This document shows positions 31,943 through 39,997 of a stretch of DNA of 48,641 nucleotides, piece by piece; position 1 is the stretch's first letter, and each line of letters starts with the position of its first letter. Made by a program: the position numbers and the translations under genes. This stretch comes from Roseburia sp. GTDB taxonomy: Bacteria > Bacillota_A > Clostridia > Lachnospirales > Lachnospiraceae. The notes below the pieces were generated by a model. The model was not told the origin of the DNA and made no database searches. It was given only the letters and a program-made list of their open reading frames with translations. The DNA is taken from the NCBI GenBank assembly GCA_019411365.1, contig DXQT01000006.1, forward strand, positions 1-48,641, read 5' to 3'.

Positions 31943-33664
31943 ATGGATATTACAGGTAGAAAATTATTTGTTAAGGCATTACAGGAAGAGGGTGTCGATA
32001 CGATTTTCGGTTATCCGGGTGGAACGGTGACGGATCTTTTTGATGAATTATATAAACAGGATGAGATTGAAATTGTCTTACCAAGACATGAGCAGGGACT
32101 TTTACATGAGGCAGAGGGATATGCAAAATCTACCGGAAAAGTAGGTGTCTGTCTGGTGACCAGCGGGCCTGGGGCAACGAATATTATGACAGGACTTGCA
32201 GATGCACATTACGATAATATTCCGCTTGTCTGTTTCACAGGTCAGGTGCCGTTGAATCTGATCGGAAACGATGCTTTTCAGGAAGTTGACATTGTCGGAA
32301 TGACAAGAAGTATTACAAAGTATGGCGTGACGGTCAGAGACCGCAAGGATTTAGGAAAGATCATTAAGATGGCCTTTCACATTGCAAGCACAGGAAAACC
32401 GGGACCGGTCTTAATTGATCTTCCAAAGGATATCCAGACGGCGAGCGGACCGGCGGAATATCCGGACAGCGTGCAGATCCGTGGATACAAACCGAATGAG
32501 AGCGTGCATATCGGGCAGTTGAAAAAAGCATACAAACTGTTAAAGTCAGCAAAAAAACCATTGATCCTGGCTGGTGGCGGTGTCAATATTGCAAAAGCAA
32601 ATGAGTTGTTGAAAGAATTTGCAGAGAAAATGAACGTTCCGGTTGTGACGACCATTATGGGAAAGGGTGCGATTGCCACAACGCATCCGCTTTATATCGG
32701 AAATACGGGGATGCATGGAAAATATGCAAGCAATAAAGCAGTCAGCGAGTGTGATGTTTTATTTTCCATCGGAACAAGATTTAACGACCGTATTACCGGA
32801 GATCTGAATGAATTTGCACCAAAAGCAAAAATTGTACATATTGACGTGGACACTGCTTCCATTTCCAGAAATGTTGTGGTAGACGTTCCAATCGTATCGG
32901 ATGCAAAACTTGCCCTGGAAAAATTGCTGGAATGGGCAGAACCAAAGGATACGGCTGCATGGCAGGAGAGAATTAAGGCATGGGATGAAAAGAATCCACT
33001 TGAGATGCGCAGAGACCGCGGCATGACACCACAGATGATCATGGAACACATCAACCATACGTTTGACGAGGCGGTTTTTGTCACGGATGTAGGACAGAAC
33101 CAGATGTGGGCAACGCAGTATCTGGATATTGACGAAAAACGCCAGATGATCACTTCCGGCGGGCTTGGAACAATGGGATTCGGTTTTCCTGCGGCGATCG
33201 GTGCAAAGATTGGAAACAGGGATAAGGAGGTAGTCTGTGTCACCGGTGATGGCGGTTTCCAGATGAACATTCAGGAGATGGCAACAGCGATCGTGCAGGG
33301 GACACCGGTTATCATCTGCCTGCTCAATAACCAGTATCTTGGCATGGTCCGCCAGATGCAGCAGCTTTTTTATGGCAAACGCTATTCCGCAGTATGCTTA
33401 AGAAAGAGAAGAAGCTGTCCGGCAAACTGCAAGGGACCAAATGAAGCATGCCCTCCATATACACCGGATTTTGTTGCACTTGCAGAAAGCTATGGTGCGC
33501 ATGGCATCCGTGTAGAGCGGGAAGAAGACATTCAGGCAGCTTTGGATAAAGCGAGAACTTACAAAGATGCACCGACAGTCATTGAATTTCTGATCTCTTC
33601 GGATGAGATCGTGCTTCCGATGGTAAAGGGCGGAAATCCGATGAGCGAGATGATTTTGAAATAG
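31943..33664 (+). CDS. ilvB: Acetolactate synthase large subunit
   Basis: A 573-residue thiamine-diphosphate enzyme that makes acetolactate for branched-chain amino acid synthesis. The catalytic glutamate is in RHEQGLLHEAEGYA, FAD-region blocks follow, and the ThDP/Mg motif is GDGGFQMNIQEMATAI...NNQYLGMVRQ. A segment not in textbook enzymes lies right after LFYGKRYSA: C485, C492, C496, C503 (CX6CX3CX6C). The regulatory subunit follows after 33 bases. It is of the biosynthetic type, as the ACT-domain partner shows. Confidence 0.93.
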   Translation: MDITGRKLFVKALQEEGVDTIFGYPGGTVTDLFDELYKQDEIEIVLPRHEQGLLHEAEGYAKSTGKVGVCLVTSGPGATNIMTGLADAHYDNIPLVCFTGQVPLNLIGNDAFQEVDIVGMTRSITKYGVTVRDRKDLGKIIKMAFHIASTGKPGPVLIDLPKDIQTASGPAEYPDSVQIRGYKPNESVHIGQLKKAYKLLKSAKKPLILAGGGVNIAKANELLKEFAEKMNVPVVTTIMGKGAIATTHPLYIGNTGMHGKYASNKAVSECDVLFSIGTRFNDRITGDLNEFAPKAKIVHIDVDTASISRNVVVDVPIVSDAKLALEKLLEWAEPKDTAAWQERIKAWDEKNPLEMRRDRGMTPQMIMEHINHTFDEAVFVTDVGQNQMWATQYLDIDEKRQMITSGGLGTMGFGFPAAIGAKIGNRDKEVVCVTGDGGFQMNIQEMATAIVQGTPVIICLLNNQYLGMVRQMQQLFYGKRYSAVCLRKRRSCPANCKGPNEACPPYTPDFVALAESYGAHGIRVEREEDIQAALDKARTYKDAPTVIEFLISSDEIVLPMVKGGNPMSEMILK

Positions 33665-33697
33665 GCGGATACAGATATGGTGAGAGAGGAAAATATC

Positions 33698-34195
33698 ATG
33701 AAAGACAGATGGATTGCACTATATGTAGAAAATCAGGTTGGTGTTCTGGCAAAGGTTTCCGGTCTTTTTTCCGGGAAATCATACAATTTGCAGAGTCTGA
33801 CCGTTGGCACGACAGAGGACGAGACGGTTTCCCGTATGACCATCTGCGTTACCAGTGATGACATAACATTTGAACAGATCAAAAAGCAGCTGAACCGTAT
33901 GGTCGAAGTGATCAAAGTCATTGATCTGACAGATGTACCGATTCATATGAAAGAGATTCTGTTCGCAAAGGTTCTCCGTGTGAATGCTGCGGAAAAAGAA
34001 GAAGTATTCCAGATCGCACAGGTGTTTAACGTGCAGGTGGCAGATATCGGAAATGACAGTGTCCTGCTGGAATGCAAACTGACTGCCCATAGAAATAACG
34101 AGCTGATCGCACTGTTGAAATCGAAATTTAAGATTATTGAGGTAGTGCGCGGCGGAGCAGTAGCAATTGAATCCATCAGTACAAGCTGTAGATAA
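33698..34195 (+). CDS. ilvN: Acetolactate synthase small (regulatory) subunit
   Basis: A 165-residue subunit that makes acetolactate synthase sensitive to valine. The N-terminal ACT domain runs WIALYVENQVGVLAKVSGLFSGKSYNLQSL to about residue 80 and the C-terminal half is the ALS_ss_C type (ILFAKVLRVNAAEKEEV). GAGAGAGGA precedes ATG 33698; the ATG at 33677 is in frame but lacks a site. Confidence 0.93.
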   Translation: MKDRWIALYVENQVGVLAKVSGLFSGKSYNLQSLTVGTTEDETVSRMTICVTSDDITFEQIKKQLNRMVEVIKVIDLTDVPIHMKEILFAKVLRVNAAEKEEVFQIAQVFNVQVADIGNDSVLLECKLTAHRNNELIALLKSKFKIIEVVRGGAVAIESISTSCR

Positions 34196-34365
34196 TAAAA
34201 TTTTTCGAAAATTATAGCAAAAGTAATGTACAACTTAAATACCCTGTGATATAATAAAAATGTTTTGAAATGTAGTATTAAAAACTACGTTGGAAAACGT
34301 ATATTTAAGAATAAGAAGTCATAAAGCTATTTTGCAGATGACAGTAGTAAATAAACGAGGTATTT

Positions 34366-35271
34366 ATGATGCAGAAAAAAGTACAGATCATCAGTGATGG
34401 TTCCCTGGATCTCTCACAGGAACTCACGAAGGAAAAAGATATTGAGGTTGTTCCATTTTATGTGTCCTTTGACAGTGAAACGTATCAGAAGGAAATGGTA
34501 GAAGTCGGTGTCAGGGAATTTTATCAGGAAATGGTGGATCACCCGACCGTTTTTCCTAAGACATCCATGCCATCCGTGCATGACTATTATGAGGTGTTTG
34601 AGAAATATGCGAAGGAGCAGCTGCCGGTCATCTGTATCTGTATCACAAAAAAATTCAGTGGCTCCCTGCAGTCTGCGACAACTGCAAAAGATATGATATT
34701 AGAGGAATACCAGGATGCACAGATCACGGTCATTGACTCTACGGTCAATACTGTGCTGCAGGGTTTATATGTATTAGAGGCATGCAGACTGCGCGATATG
34801 GGTTTAGAGTATCAGCAGATTGTAGATGCGTTACTGCCAATCCGTGAGACAGGAAGAATTTTTTTCACGATCGGAAGTATTGACTATTTAAAACATGGCG
34901 GAAGGATTGGCAGATTAGCCGGGATTGCAGCCAGCGCATTAAAAATCAAACCTCTGATCACGTTAAAAGAAGGTGAGATCTTTAATTCCGGCATTACAAG
35001 GAATCGTCTCAAATCCATGAAAAAAGTCGTGGATATGACAAGGGAATATTTAGACGAAGTCAATGCGAAACCGGGAGAGTACAGTTTCTGCATCGGTTAT
35101 GGATATGATCATAATGAAGCTCTGGAATTTCGAGAGATGTTAAAGGATCTGATCAAAGAACGTCTTGGAATTGATGAGATCGGTATTTACCAGATCGGTG
35201 CAACCATTGGAGTACACACAGGACCATATCCGATCGGGATCGGAATTATAAAGCATGCATTGACAGAGTAA
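34366..35271 (+). CDS. DegV-family fatty-acid-binding protein
   Basis: A 301-residue DegV protein, a fatty-acid carrier (FakB-like) that presents acyl chains to a FakA kinase. KVQIISDGSLDLS, PKTSMPSVHDYYEVF and SGSLQSATTAKDMI fit the binding pocket signatures; YLKHGGRIGRLAG is the loop before the C-terminal domain. It is a stand-alone gene; no fakA is in the window. A TATAAT box lies near 34250. ACGAGG precedes the start. Confidence 0.88.
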   Translation: MMQKKVQIISDGSLDLSQELTKEKDIEVVPFYVSFDSETYQKEMVEVGVREFYQEMVDHPTVFPKTSMPSVHDYYEVFEKYAKEQLPVICICITKKFSGSLQSATTAKDMILEEYQDAQITVIDSTVNTVLQGLYVLEACRLRDMGLEYQQIVDALLPIRETGRIFFTIGSIDYLKHGGRIGRLAGIAASALKIKPLITLKEGEIFNSGITRNRLKSMKKVVDMTREYLDEVNAKPGEYSFCIGYGYDHNEALEFREMLKDLIKERLGIDEIGIYQIGATIGVHTGPYPIGIGIIKHALTE

Positions 35272-35326
35272 CTGATATGTACCCCTTTTACTGGACATCC
35301 AGTGAAAGGGGTACATATCATATCAG
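35272..35326. terminator. Bidirectional hairpin between converging genes
   Basis: CTGATATGTACCCCTTT and its inverse pair around ACTGGACATCCAGT, a long stem between the degV-type gene and the aminotransferase gene. The T run is poor on either strand. Confidence 0.65.
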
Positions 35327-35353
35327 GGCGATTTTTAGTTCCTGTTTCCGGAA

Positions 35354-36484
35354 CTAATGATAATATTTTAAGAATAATCCCGTAAGATCTCCTTTTAAGT
35401 TCACACCGAGGAAAGTAAGCGTTTCGGAAAGAGCGTACATGGTTGCGGCCATATCTTCAAAGTTTGCGTTATTTCCCATGTGACCAATGCGGATCACTTT
35501 GCCGGAAAGATCATCAAAAGATCCGGCAAGCATGATATTGTGCTCTTTTTTCATGCGGGAAAGAATTGCATCGCAAGTGGTCTCTGCCGGAATGTCAAAC
35601 ACAGTGACGGTATCGGAGAAACCGCTTTCCAAGTGAAGCTTTAAACCGGCTTCTGTCAAAGCGCGTCTGGCTGCTTCGGCGATACGGTGTGTGCGTTCTT
35701 CTAACTCTGGATCGGAAGCGATATTGTCAAAAGCAGCGCGTAAGCCGTAAATATCGCTGATCGGCATGGTATAAGGAAACCATTTTTTCTCATAATATTC
35801 CTCAAAAGCCAGAAGGCTTGCATAGAAGGAACGGATCGGCGTCTTGCGTGCGTGCATGGCATTTTTTACAGCATCGCTTATTGTGACAAAAGTAAGTCCC
35901 GGAGGTGCGGAAACAGCTTTCTGGGAACCGCCGCACAGAAGATCGATCTGGAACTTATCGACATCCATGTGATTTCCAAACATTCCGGAAACGGAATCTA
36001 CAACGGTCAGAATGCCGTATTCTTTTAAAAGCGGACAGATTTTCTCTACCGGATTGAGCATGCCGCTTGGGGTGTCACAGTGAACAACGGTCGCATATTT
36101 ATAATCATGATGCTCCTTTAAATAAGAAGAAAGAGCATCCGGGTCGATGGCATTCAGGCGGTCGGCATGATAAAATTCCGGCACACCACCGTACATGGAT
36201 ACAAAGTCCGCAAAGCCTTCGCCGTACACGCCGTTCTCAATGATGAGCACCTTATCTCCCGGCTCAGTGAGGGAGGCGCAGGCAGCTTCCAAACCTAAAA
36301 TTCCCTCTCCATCCAAAATGAGAGTTTCGTTTTTCGTGCCGAGCAGGGAGCTGATCAGTTCGCAGGTATCTTTATAAAATTCTACGAAATCTTCATCCAG
36401 ATCAGGATTGGTACATACTAGGCTTCTTGCCATACGCACATTTTCTTTTACCTGGGTTGGCCCAGGAGTCATGACTTTATACAT
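35354..36484 (-). CDS. Class V PLP aminotransferase (serine-pyruvate/alanine-glyoxylate type)
   Basis: A 376-residue PLP enzyme. TPGPTQVKENV at the start, DTPSGMLNPVEKI, VVDSVSGMFGNHMDVDKFQIDLLCGGSQKAVSAPPGL (PLP lysine in SQKA) and RIGHMGNN near the end are signatures of the alanine-glyoxylate/serine-pyruvate (PucG-like) group. The start at 36484 follows AAGGAAG. The gene upstream on the same strand is an ECF transporter S component (56-base gap), so one operon is likely. The natural amino donor is not evident. Confidence 0.87.
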   Translation of the reverse strand: MYKVMTPGPTQVKENVRMARSLVCTNPDLDEDFVEFYKDTCELISSLLGTKNETLILDGEGILGLEAACASLTEPGDKVLIIENGVYGEGFADFVSMYGGVPEFYHADRLNAIDPDALSSYLKEHHDYKYATVVHCDTPSGMLNPVEKICPLLKEYGILTVVDSVSGMFGNHMDVDKFQIDLLCGGSQKAVSAPPGLTFVTISDAVKNAMHARKTPIRSFYASLLAFEEYYEKKWFPYTMPISDIYGLRAAFDNIASDPELEERTHRIAEAARRALTEAGLKLHLESGFSDTVTVFDIPAETTCDAILSRMKKEHNIMLAGSFDDLSGKVIRIGHMGNNANFEDMAATMYALSETLTFLGVNLKGDLTGLFLKYYH

Positions 36485-36540
36485 AATTACTTCCTTCTTT
36501 ATCATAGATTGTTTTGTAAATGAGATTGATGTTACACAGC

Positions 36541-37089
36541 TTATAACATTTTATTTACGATTTTCTGAAGCTGTCCGACGATCAAAAGAACGATGACAGC
36601 AGCAACACCGATCTGGACAAGGTTTCCAGGAATGGAAGTAACCGGTGCAATCCAGTTTCCGTAAATGATACCCTCTGCAATGTAGTAACCAGCGACTTTG
36701 ATCACGCATGCAACTGCGATCGCAAGTGTGTTCCAGCCAAAGCCGTGATGTTTTTCTGTGATGGCACCTACGGCATATCCCATCAGACCGACAATGATCA
36801 GTGTGAATGGAGCCCATGCAGTCCAGCCGGAGAGCAGATCGAAGAGTCCCATGCCGACTCCGCCGGCGATCGCACCACTTTTCTTACCAAAAATAATGGC
36901 GCAGATAAAAAGAGGTACGTTTCCGAGATGAATCAATCCGCCGTTTGCAGTGATTGGAAGTCTTATATTAATAAATGCAGTGAATACGTAGGTCAGGGCA
37001 ATAAAAAGAGCCGTGATCGTGATAAAACGGATATTTGATAAAGATTTTGAATCAGCAGTCTGTGCTGTAGAGGTAGTTGATGGTTTCAT
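36541..37089 (-). CDS. ECF transporter substrate-binding (S) component
   Basis: A 182-residue membrane protein with about five hydrophobic segments after a polar head. FIALTYVFTAFINIRLP, GGLIHLGNVPLFICAIIFGKKSGAIAGGVGMGLFDLLSGWTAWAP is typical of ECF S subunits. It must share the EcfA/EcfT module encoded elsewhere. The next gene is a PLP enzyme, so a vitamin B6 form is a plausible cargo, though a related vitamin cannot be excluded. AAAGGAG lies 11 bases before ATG 37089. Confidence 0.82.
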   Translation of the reverse strand: MKPSTTSTAQTADSKSLSNIRFITITALFIALTYVFTAFINIRLPITANGGLIHLGNVPLFICAIIFGKKSGAIAGGVGMGLFDLLSGWTAWAPFTLIIVGLMGYAVGAITEKHHGFGWNTLAIAVACVIKVAGYYIAEGIIYGNWIAPVTSIPGNLVQIGVAAVIVLLIVGQLQKIVNKML

Positions 37090-37230
37090 AAATAAAATTC
37101 TCCTTTTTATGGTTTGTATTTGTGTCAATTCCCAGGATTGTTGTTGGGATTACTATATACAAAAACTGTCATGAATTAAAAATCCAGTTTAAAACAAATT
37201 GACCATGCCAGTTTTAAAAATATAATAATA

Positions 37231-37263
37231 TTGACAAAACAATACTATATGATGTATAGTATT
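37231..37263 (+). promoter_or_regulatory. PadR promoter with overlapping operator
   Basis: TTGACA (37231-37236), 18 bases, TATAGT (37255-37260). A perfect nine-base inverted repeat AATACTATA-TGATG-TATAGTATT (37241-37263) covers spacer and -10. The ATACT/AGTAT arms resemble known PadR operators, so the PadR protein probably represses itself and the operon. Confidence 0.78.
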
Positions 37264-37307
37264 AAACAAGAAATAATATTACAAATAAAATAACAAGGAG
37301 TGAGTAC

Positions 37308-37634
37308 ATGGTATTTAATACAGGCGCAGCCCTTTTGGATGCGATTGTTCTTGCTGTCGTGTCAAAGGAGGAAGAAGGAACCTACGGATATAAGATCACG
37401 CAGGATGTGCGGAAAGCGATTGAGGTTTCAGAATCCACACTGTATCCGGTTTTGCGAAGACTGCAAAAGGATGGATACCTGATCGTGTATGACAGGGAGT
37501 GCGGAGGAAGAAACCGGAGATATTACCAGATTACGGAGACCGGCGAAGAAAAGCTGGCAGAATACCGCAGCGAGTGGGAATCGTATTCTTCGAAAATATC
37601 AGAACTATTTTCAGGAGAGGAGTCAGAAGAATGA
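37308..37634 (+). CDS. PadR-family transcriptional regulator
   Basis: A 108-residue winged-helix regulator: LLDAIVLAVVSKEEEGTYGYKITQDV, the recognition helix VSESTLYPVLRRLQKDGYL, and the wing RRYYQITETGEEKL. AGGAG is near the ATG. The start of the DUF1700 gene overlaps its stop (ATGA). It is typically the repressor of such envelope-stress modules; its operator is visible in its own promoter. Confidence 0.92.
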   Translation: MVFNTGAALLDAIVLAVVSKEEEGTYGYKITQDVRKAIEVSESTLYPVLRRLQKDGYLIVYDRECGGRNRRYYQITETGEEKLAEYRSEWESYSSKISELFSGEESEE

Positions 37635-38464
37635 ATAAAGAAGAATTTTTAAAACGTCTGGAGCAGCTGCTTTCGGATATTTCAGAGGAAGAGAGAGCGG
37701 ATGCACTTGCCTTTTACAGAAGTTATTTTGAGGATGCCGGAATTGGAAATGAGGCATCGATCTTAGAGGAACTGGAGTCGCCGGAGAAGGTGGCGGAAGT
37801 GATCAAGAAAGATCTTGGGGTGAGTGAAACGGCTGATGCGGAAACACCTGAGGAAGATGTGCGCAGCGAAAAAAATGAGACTCATACAGAAGGAACATCT
37901 GGGGATGGTCAAAATGCCAAAACACGAATGGATGATCCATATATGAACAGTTTATATGGAAGCAGTACTTACGGGTCAGGTAATTATGAGCAGAAGAATA
38001 CTGCTTATACCGGTGGAACTTATGGCAGTCAGAATACGTCCGGCCAGATCGATATAGAGAATCTGAAAAAGGAAAATCAGAAGAATAAAACAGAAAAAAC
38101 AGTTTTATGGGTGATCCTCGCAGTTTTGACAAGCCCGGTCTGGATCACGGTTGCGGCGGTTCTGGTGGCGATTCTTGTAGCAGTTTTAGCGTGTGTGTTT
38201 GCAGTGGCGGTCAGCATTGTGGCGGTGATGGCGGCGTTAGTGATCACTGGATTTGTATTGGCAGGCATTGGTGTCGGATATCTTTTCACAAAAGGCGTGG
38301 CAGTAGGTCTTGGACTGTTAGGCGGTGGACTTTTGGTTCTTGCGCTTGGAGTACTTGCAGTGTGGCTTGTGGTATGGTGCTTTGGCTGGTTTGTCCCATG
38401 GGCAGTGAAAGGCATTGCAGAGCTTTGCAAAAAGGCATTTGGCAAGACAAAGAGAGGAGTGTGA
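37631..38464 (+). CDS. DUF1700 membrane protein
   Basis: A 277-residue protein. The N-terminus MNKEEFLKRLEQLLSDISEEERADALAFYRSYFEDAG is the DUF1700/HAAS pattern. A polar, Gly/Ser/Tyr-rich linker (YGSSTYGSGNYEQ) follows, then three or four transmembrane helices between about 155 and 260. The frame opens earlier, but ATG 37631, coupled to the PadR stop, is right. It is paired with a DUF4097 protein, as in envelope stress modules where PadR is the switch. The biochemical role is unknown. Confidence 0.85.
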   Translation: MNKEEFLKRLEQLLSDISEEERADALAFYRSYFEDAGIGNEASILEELESPEKVAEVIKKDLGVSETADAETPEEDVRSEKNETHTEGTSGDGQNAKTRMDDPYMNSLYGSSTYGSGNYEQKNTAYTGGTYGSQNTSGQIDIENLKKENQKNKTEKTVLWVILAVLTSPVWITVAAVLVAILVAVLACVFAVAVSIVAVMAALVITGFVLAGIGVGYLFTKGVAVGLGLLGGGLLVLALGVLAVWLVVWCFGWFVPWAVKGIAELCKKAFGKTKRGV

Positions 38465-38470
38465 GATGAA

Positions 38471-39568
38471 ATGAAAAAATTTACAAAGATTATATTGATC
38501 ATTGCAGGAAGCTTAGCCGCACTCGGAATTGTTTTCAGCGGTATCGCCGCAGTGATGGGGGCCGGATGGTCAACCATCCACCGGAAAGCACTTGCCGGTG
38601 AACTTGATTTTGGCAACTGGCATATTGGCAATGGAGTTTATTATGCTTATGATCAGGGACATGGCATCTTGGATCATTTTTGGGATGATGATTATGATGA
38701 CGATGATGATTGGGACGACGAAGATTGGGACGACGACTGGGATAATGACGACTGGGATGATGAGGATGACGAGCTCATGGATGATAATAGGGCGGTGGAG
38801 AGTTTTGGTTCATGGATCCTGAATCTTACGGATTTGAAGAGTGAACCGGCAGGAACGGAAAGCTGCATTATACCTTATCCGGCATCAGAAGCTGCTTCCC
38901 TGAAACTGGAACTGGATGTGGTAAATGAACTTATTTTTGAAGTGTCGGATTCTGCGGATGAGATCAGTATTAAAATGGAAAATGGGTATCAGGATTATCT
39001 TTCTACAAAACAGAAGGATTCCGCTCTGAAGGTATCCTATCACAGCGGACACCACCATTTTGAGAAAGGACCGACCTTTACGGTAGTTCTGCCAAGACAG
39101 TGCGAAAATCTGACACTGGACATTGTAGTGGGAGCCGGGGATATTTCCATGGAAAGCGAAGCGTTTACGGCAAGAAAAGTAAATGTGTCTGTTGGAGTGG
39201 GAGAACTCTCTGTGAATCAGATCTCAGCCAGCGAGAAAGCCGTGTTTGAAGTTGGCACAGGAGATGTGTCGATTCTGAATGGACAGTTCCCGAAAGTGTC
39301 TATCGAAGCAGGAGTTGGAGATGCCGTGTTCAGCGGAAGCGTTTCAAACAAACTGGAAGTGGAGGCAGGAACCGGCGATGTCAATGTCTCTCTTACCGGA
39401 ACAGAGAAAAGCTATGCATTTGATCTGTCTGCCGGACTTGGAGAAATCAGGTTGAACGGGCAATCGAAAGGGGCTTTTGATGCGGAGTATGAGACCGGCA
39501 GCAACGGCGGAGCAGAAGTGGAACTGACTGCAGGAGTAGGAGATATTTCTGTTTTGACACAGCAGTAA
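38471..39568 (+). CDS. DUF4097 beta-helix protein with Asp/Trp-rich segment
   Basis: A 365-residue protein with an N-terminal helix (about 6-28), then an unusual acidic stretch at 71-106 dominated by Asp with Trp at 71, 81, 86, 90 and 95. A domain of about 250 residues follows with repeated G-x-G-D/E turns about 20 residues apart (VGAGDIS, VGVGELS, VGTGDVS, AGVGDAV, AGTGDVN, AGLGEIR, AGVGDIS), a right-handed beta-helix as in DUF4097. It is the last gene of the PadR operon. The acidic stretch could bind cations or cationic peptides; that is speculation. Confidence 0.86.
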   Translation: MKKFTKIILIIAGSLAALGIVFSGIAAVMGAGWSTIHRKALAGELDFGNWHIGNGVYYAYDQGHGILDHFWDDDYDDDDDWDDEDWDDDWDNDDWDDEDDELMDDNRAVESFGSWILNLTDLKSEPAGTESCIIPYPASEAASLKLELDVVNELIFEVSDSADEISIKMENGYQDYLSTKQKDSALKVSYHSGHHHFEKGPTFTVVLPRQCENLTLDIVVGAGDISMESEAFTARKVNVSVGVGELSVNQISASEKAVFEVGTGDVSILNGQFPKVSIEAGVGDAVFSGSVSNKLEVEAGTGDVNVSLTGTEKSYAFDLSAGLGEIRLNGQSKGAFDAEYETGSNGGAEVELTAGVGDISVLTQQ

Positions 39569-39587
39569 AGGAGATAAAAAATAGATG

Positions 39588-39682
39588 GTTTACATTTTTT
39601 GTCTTTATGATATAATAAAGACTGCTGAGCGAAGCGAGTGTAGATAACGATCATGAAGCTTTGCTTCATGATATAATGTAAA
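39588..39682 (+). promoter_or_regulatory. Promoter region upstream of the candidate antisense RNA
   Basis: TTTACA near 39590, then TATAAT near 39612; a second TATAAT near 39673 follows a perfect hairpin built from ATCATGAAGC and GCTTCATGAT. GTTTACAT and ATGTAAAC flank the block as inverted repeats. It reads toward the RNA at 39683-39780. Confidence 0.4.
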
Positions 39683-39780
39683 CATAAAAAGGTGCTGCCG
39701 ATAGACGGTTAGCCCGATTTAATATTAGTTATTTGAAATAACCGCAATCTTTGGGCAGAGGGCGGTTATTTCTTTTTGCT
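39683..39780 (+). ncRNA. Candidate type I antitoxin RNA
   Basis: A non-coding stretch starting near GGTGCTGCCGATAGACGG and ending in an intrinsic terminator: AAATAACCGC (39736-39745) and GCGGTTATTT (39762-39771), then TCTTTTT. Its 3' end overlaps the last codons and 3' flank of the small toxin-like gene on the other strand, so it would pair with the toxin mRNA. Boundaries are approximate. Confidence 0.55.
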
Positions 39781-39867
39781 ATGATTATCTTTTCCAATGA
39801 GGTAAAATAATCCGGCAACACTAATTAACAAACTCATTAACTGCAAAAGCTCACTCGTTGTTATCAT
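39766..39867 (-). CDS. Candidate type I toxin (small hydrophobic peptide, holin-like-toxin type)
   Basis: A 33-residue gene: MITTSELLQLMSLLISVAGLFYLIGKDNHSKKK. One hydrophobic helix (about 7-24) and a basic tail are the layout of the Fst/TxpA-like or putative holin-like toxins of Firmicutes. A near-perfect ribosome site GGAGGGG lies seven bases before the ATG, which argues that it is translated. The likely antisense RNA overlaps its 3' end. It sits alone between the PadR operon and the CapA-like gene. Toxicity has not been shown here. Confidence 0.7.
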   Translation of the reverse strand: MITTSELLQLMSLLISVAGLFYLIGKDNHSKKK

Positions 39868-39997
39868 TAGTATCCCCTCCATTTCAGGTAAAAAATTCCC
39901 AATCTTTGTCTTTTTAATCACAATATGATATGATGAACACGAAAGAAAAAACATACAAGAATTCGTATATTTTAATAGGAAGAACAGGAGCAAGGGA

